From contig NZ_CP154608.1 in the NCBI RefSeq assembly GCF_039555325.1, forward strand, positions 1,860,001 to 1,924,000: 64,000 nt of DNA. The letters run 5' to 3'. A program made the position numbers and the translations under genes. A model generated the notes under the pieces. The model did no database searches. It saw only the letters and a list, made by a program, of their open reading frames with translations, and was not told where the DNA came from. Position 1 is the stretch's first letter; each line of letters opens with the position of its first letter. Source of the stretch: Sphingomicrobium sp. XHP0239 (GTDB lineage: Bacteria; Pseudomonadota; Alphaproteobacteria; Sphingomonadales; Sphingomonadaceae). This document shows, in pieces, positions 27,227 to 34,409 of this stretch.

Positions 27227-29083
27227 CCCGTCGTTTCGGGCGACGTCGAATTGACCACGGACGACAACACGGCGGATTCAGTCGTCGACCTGCTGGCCAA
27301 CGCGTCGGACGCCGACGGTGATACGCTTTCGGTCGATCCGGCGAGCGTCGTCATCGATTCCAGCGTTAATTCGGGCGCGCCTGGCGGGCTGACGGTCAGC
27401 GGCAACGGTGTAATGATCGACACCAGTTATTATGATTATCTGCAGGTCGGCGAGAGCGAGGTTATCACATATCGCTACACCGTGACCGACGGCAACGGCG
27501 GAAGCGTCGAAACGAGCGCGACGATTACCATCGAAGGCGCCAACGATGCTCCGTTCCTTTCTCTGGGGACATTTGCCGAGTTACTCGGGTCCGGTGATAT
27601 CGAGCTAGACCTCAGTTTCTTGACGTTCGATCCCGAGGGCGACGCAGTCACCTTCGAAAACGCCGTTTTCAGTGGCGCCGACACTGCTGGCATGTCGCTG
27701 GATGGAAGCATTCTTCTCATTGATGAAAGTTATTATGCCTATCTCGGTCAGGGCGAAGCCCGAGGAGCATCCTTGACCGTGGATCTTGTCGACGAGTTTG
27801 GTGCGCGATTCACAAGTTCGTTCGACATCTTCATCACGGGTATCAACGACGATCCCACCGTTGAAAATTCGCTCTCGGTATCGCTCAGCGAAGACGACGC
27901 ACCGGTGGCGATTGATCTGCTGGCCGGAGCTTCGGACGTCGACGCGAGCGATGTGATGTCTATCGTATCGCTCGATCTCTCTGGTTTCGCTGGAATATCC
28001 CGCGACGGTACGACACTCAGTATCGACCCGTCTGCGTATGCCGAACTGGACGATGGTGAAAGCATGGCGCTTTCTTTCATCTATACGATCGCCGACGGAA
28101 ACGGGGGTTCGGTCGATCAGAGTCTTACGGTTGTGATCGCTGGCGCCAACGACGCGCCGGAAGCGGTCAATGACAGTGTTGGCGTCAGCAGCGGCACGAC
28201 CGGCAGCGGTAATCTGCTTGCCAACGACAGTGACATCGACGGCGATGGGATCTTCATCGTTACTGCGGGGGGGCAGCCGACCGGGACCTATGTGTTCGGC
28301 GCCTACGGTACGCTCTTCGTCAACGCCGACGGAAGCTACAGCTATGTGGCGCGCGGCGATCTCGGCGGGGCGGCGGGTACCGAATATGTCGACACGTTCG
28401 ACATCCTCGTCAGCGACGGAGATGTCGAGGCGGGCTCGACCCTCGAGGTGACCGTGACGAGCACCGGTACGGTGACCCGCCCGGGATCGTTCGGAGGGTT
28501 GGGGGACGACACGCTGATCGGTTCGAGCGGCGACGACAAGCTGGTCGACCTTGGCGGCACCAATGCCATCTTTGCCGGGCCGGGACGCGATGATGTGCGC
28601 GGCGGCAACGGAACCGACACCGTCTACGCGGGCGAGGGCGACGACATGGTCAATGGCGGCGCCGGCAACGACATACTGATGGGGGAGGATGGCTTCGATC
28701 GCCTCGTCGGCGGCGCGGGCAATGACCGTCTCGTCGGCGGCGCAGACGACGACACGCTCACCGGTGGTACGGGTGCGGACGTATTCGTCCTCGAGGCGGG
28801 CAGCCGTGACGTCATTATGGACTTCTCGGCCGCCGAGGGCGACCGGATCATTATCGATGGGTCGGGAGACCTCGACATCCGGCAGTACGGCAGCGACGTG
28901 TCGATCTATCTCGACGGCGAGCTCATCGGCTATGTCGTCGGCGGCTCACTGACGAGCGTGCAGGCGAACACAGCGTTCGAGACGACGGTCTCGACCGCGC
29001 CAGGAACACCGCTCGACACGATGATCCTCGACACCGAAACCACACCGGTCATGATCATGCCCGACAGCGGATATCTGTTGTGA
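24278..29083 (+). CDS. Giant RTX protein with six tandem Hcp-like domains
   Basis: A 1601-residue protein without a Sec signal. Residues 1-983 are six repeats of 154-170 residues starting at about 1, 171, 339, 506, 665 and 830. Each has a YFIRIDGVEGxS-like start, GWxEL, a central amphipathic helix (LLAxxAxG), an IEGV strand, LNDVxV and a closing FGWDLETN. This order matches the type VI tube protein Hcp (FIKIGDVKGES to YGWNIRQN). Residues 984-1400 are four Ig/cadherin-like domains, most ending NDAP or NDDP. Residues 1400-1505 are RTX calcium repeats (GGAGNDILMGEDGFDRLVGG). The C-terminus PVMIMPDSGYLL resembles the tail of the protein at 14132, so type I secretion is likely. Start at the ATG at 24278 after a purine-rich ribosome site. 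Function unknown; surface adhesin or ring-forming structure. Confidence 0.85.
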   Translation: MAIRYFIRIDGIDGDSRAVGFEGWFELSSFSLSAAELEAMMSGRISFSDLQILLQNNAAFAQLMATLASGATIPAIEIVGVDGDIEVYHLTLNGVGVRSISESGSSFSESSTFVALSFGKFGLETADISPEGVRTNVEFFGWDLEANVALDPADLVSALSIPGGDAPEPERYFIRIDGVEGTATLAGYEGWIEVAAQFFDVSVDPDSGAINWSPLGAFLVDDLAGFPDLLALISSGSTIAAVELVGVARNELGVWDVVSRTVLNDAILGVVSHGQSNGSDAIQLQFDYTQIGVYAYADIRGTIQEQFALGWDRSTNTPIDPDAMIPATSGAVDAGDPVRYYVRIEGVDGTSTAAGYEGWYDLLAFNLDATNDTDVISGVLRGGQVTFSDLEIVLTDLSALTELLAAYAVDTNLGKVTIEGVSSESGNVVFRMTIGDAQLAQAPSADGNSLVANLEFSKISVDAWGVDETGALSQLQSFGYDLASGTDLASPLAPASDAGAVREYPVNFESVRVTIDGFAGDGLSSDTSLLAYNVSLANDLSSVTVSFASMTALVAFLDAGAGGRPIESVMIEGLATTGSGILIPHGILLNEVQIENVFAYGDGVIVATFSFEKIAVTTRGINDNDRLEAVEVFAFDLSTGSLVDLDSFAEPTGLAGEAVPTDVDYFLVIEGIAGPVNFREISGGFPIDTLAWEIGDFSAGSLQSGAVNLSLAGGVNIADLLAAIGGDGVPSARIFAYRTGTATDVVDFRLVDVGIEALSTNLGAGGTAGTTLTLSFAQFAITTLKFFPSGGFSSLQQFGWDLETNSEVVDPNTVRIADNTTIENTAVGARYFIKIDGVEGDSLDADHLGWFELPYVGLSAFLDGRVLTFNDLELYLPSEGGLVELLASIGNDAFTAIRIEGVSGDTGAVVLDLLLNDVSVQALTDDPSGGFVASLDLGQIGVRTYTVDRTGVISPQSEFGWNLETNSAIEFTALVEPDAVNSDPVVSGDVELTTDDNTADSVVDLLANASDADGDTLSVDPASVVIDSSVNSGAPGGLTVSGNGVMIDTSYYDYLQVGESEVITYRYTVTDGNGGSVETSATITIEGANDAPFLSLGTFAELLGSGDIELDLSFLTFDPEGDAVTFENAVFSGADTAGMSLDGSILLIDESYYAYLGQGEARGASLTVDLVDEFGARFTSSFDIFITGINDDPTVENSLSVSLSEDDAPVAIDLLAGASDVDASDVMSIVSLDLSGFAGISRDGTTLSIDPSAYAELDDGESMALSFIYTIADGNGGSVDQSLTVVIAGANDAPEAVNDSVGVSSGTTGSGNLLANDSDIDGDGIFIVTAGGQPTGTYVFGAYGTLFVNADGSYSYVARGDLGGAAGTEYVDTFDILVSDGDVEAGSTLEVTVTSTGTVTRPGSFGGLGDDTLIGSSGDDKLVDLGGTNAIFAGPGRDDVRGGNGTDTVYAGEGDDMVNGGAGNDILMGEDGFDRLVGGAGNDRLVGGADDDTLTGGTGADVFVLEAGSRDVIMDFSAAEGDRIIIDGSGDLDIRQYGSDVSIYLDGELIGYVVGGSLTSVQANTAFETTVSTAPGTPLDTMILDTETTPVMIMPDSGYLL

Positions 29084-29303
29084 AGCGTTGGCCGGTGCGA
29101 CATTCTTTACTGGATACGCAAAATTTGCCGCCGGCGGCGAATTGAGCGGGTTATCTTTTCAGAGAAGCAGTCTCTGCAATACAGAACCAAGGTCGAGTAC
29201 GGTGTGTCCGGCTTATGCTCCGACATGGCTAGACTAAACTCCCATCGGGGCGACTTCCAACCCCGCAGCCTGCGGCACGATTTTCCCCAGTTCTTGGACA
29301 GAC

Positions 29304-29334
29304 GAAAAAGGCCCCGGGGTTTCCCCCGAGGCCC
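29304..29334 (-). terminator. Rho-independent terminator of the TonB receptor gene
   Basis: On the minus strand the sequence GGGCCTCGGGGGAAA folds with CCCCGGGGCC and is followed directly by TTTTTCG. It lies 24 bases after the stop of the receptor gene at 29358 and is correctly oriented for it. The convergent RTX gene ends 220 bases away. Confidence 0.85.
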
Positions 29335-29357
29335 ATGATCGTTCGACCCGGCGCGCT

Positions 29358-32300
29358 TTAGAAGTCGAAGCGCGCGAGGAAGGTGAAGCGGCGATCGTTG
29401 CGGAACGCCGAGCGGGTGATCCGCGTGCCGTCGAAATCGACGAGCTGCGTCGTACGCGTAACCTCGTCGAGGAGGTTGACGCCCTGAACGCCCAGTTTGA
29501 TCTCCTCGGTGACCTCGTAGAAGATCGAGCCGTCGAGCTGTCCCGTCGCTTCCTGATAGATCGGCGAATAAGGGAAGATCACGTCGGAGGCGGTCACGAG
29601 ATAGTCGGAGCGCCAGTTGTAGGCGGTTCGCGCCGACAAGGGCCCTTTCTCGTAGAACAGCGTCGCGTTGACGGTATGTTCGGACACCCCTTCGAGCGGA
29701 GTGGTCGCGACGAACAGATTCTGCCGCGCCCCCAGATCGACGTTGGTGAAGTCGCCCGCGTCGACATAGGTGTAGGTCGCCTGCACCCCGAGGCCGTCGA
29801 GCGGTCCGGGCAGGAAGTCGTAGACCTGCTGATAGGCAACCTCGACGCCCTTCAACGTCCCGCTACGCTGGTCGTTGGGCCGCACGACCTCGGCGGTCAA
29901 AGTCGCGCCGCCGGGCGAGGTGTAGTCCACCAGTTCGCGTGCGGTCGTCACGATCCCGTCTAGATCCTTAAGGAAGCCCGACACGGTGAGCGACCCGACG
30001 TCCGCCCAATACCATTCGAACGACAGGTCGTAGTTCCACGATTCCACCGGGCGGAGATCGGGGTTGCCCGTGCTGAGGATGAACAGCGGCCCGGTGGCGA
30101 GCGTGCCCTGCTGGTCGAGGACATTGGTATTGTCCGCAAAACCGCCACCCGCCGCGAACAACGCCAGGTCGGGCCGCGAAATGCCCTTCGACACCGCGCC
30201 GCGGAACACGATCCCGCTGCCGTTGTCGTAGCGGATATTGAAGCTCGGCAGCCAGTGATCGTAGGTCACGTCCCGGCTGTCGTCGAAGATCTCGCCGGTA
30301 TAGGCGGCCGCGAATTCGGCGAGGCGCGCGGGCGAGAGCGAGCAATATCCGGGTACGGGCGTATCCGGCGGAAGCCGCGTGGGATCGTCGCAGAATTCGA
30401 CGATTTCGCCGACCTGCGCCACACCGTCACCGTTGCCGCCGAACTGCGGATCGTCGAAGGAGAAGGGGTTGGGGAAGCCCAACAGACCCCCCGCATCGAC
30501 GGTCGTCTCGACGTACCGAAGCCCGATGTTCCCGAGGATGTCCGCGCCGTTCGCGAAATCATGCCCGAAGTCGAGACGGGCATATCCCGCGGTCGTTGTC
30601 TCGCTGACGGTGGAGATTTCGGGCGGGCAATAGGGATCGCAGCTCGTCACCTCGCCCGTGAGGGCGTTGGTGAACTGTCGACCGCGCACCCCGAAGAAGG
30701 GGTTGGGCGTCTGGCTGAAGGTGTTGATCTCCGCCGCCTGGTCGGCGACGTCGCCCGACAGATAGTCGCCGAGGAAATCGGGGCCGCCATAGAAATAGAG
30801 CGGGCCCGGCGTCGGCGTCGGCACGTTGCCGCGCTGGAAATTGTCGCCGAACGCATCGTACGTCTGCGAATAGTTGGGGAATTCGTCGACGAAGGCACCG
30901 CCGCCCGTCGCGGATTCCTGGCCGGGGAGCCCGGTGTAGAGCCGTCCCGGGATGAAACCGTTGCCGAACGGCCCCGGACCGTTGGCACCGCAACCGGGGC
31001 CCGCCCCCCAGGGTGCGCAACCGGCGCGACCGGTCCACGGCGCGGACAGGTTGCCCCACGTAGAGAAGTTGGTGTTGCGCGTGGTCCGCTCGCGGTCCGC
31101 CCAGCGCGCGCCGAAGCGGGCGGCGCGGAAGAAACCGGTTTCGGAGATGTCATATTCGGCATCGCCGCGGAAGCTGGTCAGTTCGCCGTCATTGTCCTCG
31201 ATCGAATCGATCAGGAACCAGTAATAGGTGTTGTCGCCGCTGGTCAGGATATTGTCCGGCGCGTTGATCGGCGCGAGAAATTCCACGATGGGCGTGTCGG
31301 TGGTCGCGTCGAGGCGGATGTCGGCAAACTGGTTGAGCGCACCGAGAATAGCAGACGCGTTGAGATCGGAGGCGATGTGCTGGGCTTCGAAATTGAAGCT
31401 CAGGCGATCGGTCGCGAGATAGTCGACGTCGATCGAGAAATCCTCGGTGTCGGCCTCGGTCCGACGCTGGAGGCGGAGCGTCTCTGTCCGCACACCGCCG
31501 TAGAGGCTGGCATAGCCGTCCGAATTGCCCTGGCTGAGAATGCCCGACTGGAACACGCCGTTGTCGTCGAAGACGAACTGCGTCCCCTGGCGAGGGATCG
31601 GGAATTCGTCGTCGTTGTTGACGAGCGCGAGTACGGAGAATTCGTTGGTGAAGAATTCGGTGTCCGCCCGGAGATATTCGCCGGTGACGAGTAGGCGGCC
31701 GTCGAGCGATTCATACTGGGCGACGGCGCTGATGGCGCGACGGTCGCGTTCGAGCCCGGTGGTGCGGATGCCCGCGCCCTTGGGGACGAGCAACGTGCCC
31801 TCGGGCGGGAAGCTGTCGGCATCGAACTGCGGTCCGCCGGTAAAGCCGCCCGCGTCGTTGGGCTGCAACGCGCGGATGCAGCGCGTGTTGAGATCGGCGC
31901 GATAGCAGGGATCGGTGACTTGGCTGGCATCGGTACGGCTGATCAGTTCGGACTGCGCGAACCCGAGCTGGAGCCCGAACGTGCCGATATTGGTGTCGGC
32001 GGTGTTGGACGCCAGCACCGACAGGCCGGGCGACCATTCCTCGGCCAGATCGCCGACGGTCGCTTCGAGCGTTCCGGCAATTTTAAAGCCCTGGTTGTCG
32101 AGCGGCTTGCGGGTGACGAGGTTGACCGTCCCCGCGATCCCGCCGTCGACCATGTCGGCGGTGACGTTCTTGTACACCTCGACGCGGCCGAGAAGTTCGG
32201 CCGAAACGTCGTTGAAGGAAAGGACGCGTCCACCGGTGGCGGAGAAGATGTCGCGGCCGTTCAACTCTGAACGAACGAAGGGAAGGCCGCGGATGACGAC

Positions 32301-32687
32301 GCCCGTGCCCTCGACGCTGAAACGGTCGGGATCGTCGGTGCCTTCGAAGCGGCCGATGTTGACGCCGGGAACGCGCTGGAGGCTTTCGGCCACCGAGCGA
32401 TCGGGAAGCGCGCCGATATCCTCGGCCGTGATGGCGTCGACGAAGGTGTCGCTGTCGCGCTTGATGTTCTGCGCGTTCTCGAGGCTCTGCAGATAGCCCG
32501 TGATGACGATCGTATCGTCTTCTTCCTCGACGGGAGCGTCGGTGCCGTCCTGTTCATCGTCTTCGGCGGACGGGTCGGAGGCGTCCTGCGCGTGGGCCGG
32601 GTTGGCCAGCGCCATCATCATGGCGAAGCTCGACGCCGCCCCCAGCAGACGCCAGTCGAACGGCGCGGTCTTGTCCTGTCGGTTCAC
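29358..32687 (-). CDS. TonB-dependent receptor, carbohydrate-uptake type
   Basis: A 1109-residue outer-membrane receptor. The signal peptide MNRQDKTAPFDWRLLGAASS continues to the cleavage site NPAHAQ. A TonB-box-like segment DDTIVITGYLQSLENA precedes the plug (TAEDIGALPDRSVAESLQRV, VPGVNIGRFEG, and KNVTADMVDGGIAGTVNLVT). A long barrel ends TFLARFDF. Length and plug type match receptors of sphingomonads and Caulobacter that import oligosaccharides. The start is a GTG at 32687 with GGGGAGG seven bases before it. It is divergent from the halogenase, and two LacI-type operators sit in the shared promoter region. A terminator follows the gene. Confidence 0.93.
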   Translation of the reverse strand: MNRQDKTAPFDWRLLGAASSFAMMMALANPAHAQDASDPSAEDDEQDGTDAPVEEEDDTIVITGYLQSLENAQNIKRDSDTFVDAITAEDIGALPDRSVAESLQRVPGVNIGRFEGTDDPDRFSVEGTGVVIRGLPFVRSELNGRDIFSATGGRVLSFNDVSAELLGRVEVYKNVTADMVDGGIAGTVNLVTRKPLDNQGFKIAGTLEATVGDLAEEWSPGLSVLASNTADTNIGTFGLQLGFAQSELISRTDASQVTDPCYRADLNTRCIRALQPNDAGGFTGGPQFDADSFPPEGTLLVPKGAGIRTTGLERDRRAISAVAQYESLDGRLLVTGEYLRADTEFFTNEFSVLALVNNDDEFPIPRQGTQFVFDDNGVFQSGILSQGNSDGYASLYGGVRTETLRLQRRTEADTEDFSIDVDYLATDRLSFNFEAQHIASDLNASAILGALNQFADIRLDATTDTPIVEFLAPINAPDNILTSGDNTYYWFLIDSIEDNDGELTSFRGDAEYDISETGFFRAARFGARWADRERTTRNTNFSTWGNLSAPWTGRAGCAPWGAGPGCGANGPGPFGNGFIPGRLYTGLPGQESATGGGAFVDEFPNYSQTYDAFGDNFQRGNVPTPTPGPLYFYGGPDFLGDYLSGDVADQAAEINTFSQTPNPFFGVRGRQFTNALTGEVTSCDPYCPPEISTVSETTTAGYARLDFGHDFANGADILGNIGLRYVETTVDAGGLLGFPNPFSFDDPQFGGNGDGVAQVGEIVEFCDDPTRLPPDTPVPGYCSLSPARLAEFAAAYTGEIFDDSRDVTYDHWLPSFNIRYDNGSGIVFRGAVSKGISRPDLALFAAGGGFADNTNVLDQQGTLATGPLFILSTGNPDLRPVESWNYDLSFEWYWADVGSLTVSGFLKDLDGIVTTARELVDYTSPGGATLTAEVVRPNDQRSGTLKGVEVAYQQVYDFLPGPLDGLGVQATYTYVDAGDFTNVDLGARQNLFVATTPLEGVSEHTVNATLFYEKGPLSARTAYNWRSDYLVTASDVIFPYSPIYQEATGQLDGSIFYEVTEEIKLGVQGVNLLDEVTRTTQLVDFDGTRITRSAFRNDRRFTFLARFDF

Positions 32688-32758
32688 GAAACATCCTCCC
32701 CAAAATGTCGGTGCGGACGCCTGACACGCCCTTATATACACCCGGTTCTAGCCAAGAA

Positions 32759-32772
32759 TGTGAGCGTTCACA
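32759..32772. promoter_or_regulatory. LacI-type operator 1 (receptor/halogenase intergenic)
   Basis: TGTGAGCGTTCACA, a 14-base near-palindrome with perfect TGTGA/TCACA arms and a central CG step typical of LacI-family sites. The same sequence lies in the promoter of the regulator gene at 36902, the probable binding protein. Confidence 0.8.
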
Positions 32773-32779
32773 AGGGTCA

Positions 32780-32793
32780 GATGAGCGTTCACA
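32780..32793. promoter_or_regulatory. LacI-type operator 2 (receptor/halogenase intergenic)
   Basis: GATGAGCGTTCACA, matching operator 1 in 12 of 14 positions. The centres of the two sites are 21 bases apart, two helical turns, so two dimers would sit on the same face of the DNA. Confidence 0.72.
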
Positions 32794-32890
32794 AATCGGG
32801 AGTTTCCGCTACGTTGGTCCCCGATCGACGCAATCGGGCGGCGCACATTGTTGCAATTTGGCGACAGCCCAACGGAGGACAGGCGAGGCA

Positions 32891-34408
32891 ATGGCAATCA
32901 AGCGGATCGTGATCGTGGGTGGCGGCACCGCCGGGTGGATGACCGCCGCGACGATGGCCCCCCTGCTCGCGGCACATCGGGACGTTTCCATCACCCTCAT
33001 CGAATCGGAAGCGATCGGCACGGTCGGGGTCGGGGAGGCGACGATCCCCACCTTCGTCCAGTTCAACCAGCTGCTCGGCATCCCGGAGAACGACCTGCTC
33101 GAGGCGGTGCAGGGGACCTTCAAGCTGGGCATCCACTTCGTGAACTGGGAAAGACAGGGCGACAGCTATTTCCACCCGTTCGGCGATTACGGCTACGAGA
33201 TGAACGGGATCACTTTCCCCCATGTCTGGCTGAAGTATCGGATGGCGGGCGACACCCGCCCGTTGCACAAGTTCAGCGCCGAGACGATGCTGGCGATGCA
33301 CCGCAAGTTCGCCCATTCGGACGGGTTGCGGTCCGATCTTCCGGGGGTGAACTACGCCTACCACCTCGACGCAGGTCTTTACGCAAGACTGCTTCGCTCT
33401 CATGCCGAGGCGCGCGGCGTCACGCGGCGCGAGGGCAAGGTGGCAGACGCCACGCTCGACGGGGAAAACGGGTTCGTCACGTCGGTCACGATGGACGACG
33501 GCGAGACGATCGAGGGCGATTTCTTCATCGACTGTTCGGGGTTCCGCGGCCTGCTGATCGAGCAGAAGATGGAAACCGGTTACGAGGAATGGACCCACTG
33601 GCTTCCGTGCGACCGTGCCGTGGCATTGCCGAGCAAGGGGGACGGGACGATCCTCCCCTACACGCGCGCCACCGCCCACTCGGCGGGCTGGCAATGGCGC
33701 GTTCCGCTACAGCACCGTAACGGCAACGGGCACGTCTATTGCTCAAGCTTCATGGAAAGCGACGAGGCGCTCGACATCCTTCTCGACAATGTCGACGGTA
33801 AGGTGCTGGGCGACCCCAACCATCTGCGGTTCGTGACCGGGCATCGGAAGAAGTTCTGGAACAAGAACGTCGTCGCGATCGGCCTGTCTGCGGGGTTCAT
33901 GGAGCCGCTGGAATCGACGTCGATCCACCTCATCAACACGGCCGTGAACAAGCTCGTCTCGCTCTTCTCGCTCGACGGGGTGACGAAAACGCAGGAAGAG
34001 ACGTTCAACCGGCTGACGCTCAAGGAATATGCGCGCATCCGCGATTTCCTGATCCTCCATTACAACGCCACCAAGCGCGATGATTCGGAGTTCTGGAATT
34101 ACTGCCGGACGATGGAGATTCCCGACACGCTGCAACAGAAGATCGACCTGTTCCGGCTGAACGCGCAGATCTTCCGCGAGGAGGACGAGCTGTTCACCGA
34201 AACGAGCTGGATCGCCGTCCTGCTGGGTCAGGGGATCGTGCCGACGGGATTCAACATGATGGCCGCCGGGATGGGCGGGCCGCAGCTCGATACCGAGCTC
34301 GACGAGATGGAGAGATCCATCGCCTATCTCGTCAGCCAGACGCCCGGCCACGAGGAGTATCTCAAACGCTTTTGTCCTGCCCCGGTACCGGAGGCGCTGC
34401 GCGCCTAG
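32891..34408 (+). CDS. Flavin-dependent (tryptophan) halogenase family protein
   Basis: A 505-residue FAD-dependent enzyme of the PrnA/RebH family. The flavin site is VIVGGGTAGWM (residues 7-17). Lys78 in GTFKLGIHFVNW matches the catalytic lysine of PrnA (Lys79). The halogenase signature WxWxxP is present as WQWRVP at 267-272. GFMEPLESTSIHL (about 336-348) carries the glutamate region needed for halogenation. All key residues are therefore intact. The reading frame is open further upstream, but the ATG at 32891 gives the family N-terminus. The gene is divergent from a sugar-type TonB receptor and shares LacI-type operators, so it belongs to a carbohydrate regulon rather than an antibiotic cluster. 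No flavin reductase is adjacent. The substrate is unknown. Confidence 0.9.
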   Translation: MAIKRIVIVGGGTAGWMTAATMAPLLAAHRDVSITLIESEAIGTVGVGEATIPTFVQFNQLLGIPENDLLEAVQGTFKLGIHFVNWERQGDSYFHPFGDYGYEMNGITFPHVWLKYRMAGDTRPLHKFSAETMLAMHRKFAHSDGLRSDLPGVNYAYHLDAGLYARLLRSHAEARGVTRREGKVADATLDGENGFVTSVTMDDGETIEGDFFIDCSGFRGLLIEQKMETGYEEWTHWLPCDRAVALPSKGDGTILPYTRATAHSAGWQWRVPLQHRNGNGHVYCSSFMESDEALDILLDNVDGKVLGDPNHLRFVTGHRKKFWNKNVVAIGLSAGFMEPLESTSIHLINTAVNKLVSLFSLDGVTKTQEETFNRLTLKEYARIRDFLILHYNATKRDDSEFWNYCRTMEIPDTLQQKIDLFRLNAQIFREEDELFTETSWIAVLLGQGIVPTGFNMMAAGMGGPQLDTELDEMERSIAYLVSQTPGHEEYLKRFCPAPVPEALRA

Positions 34409-34409
34409 A

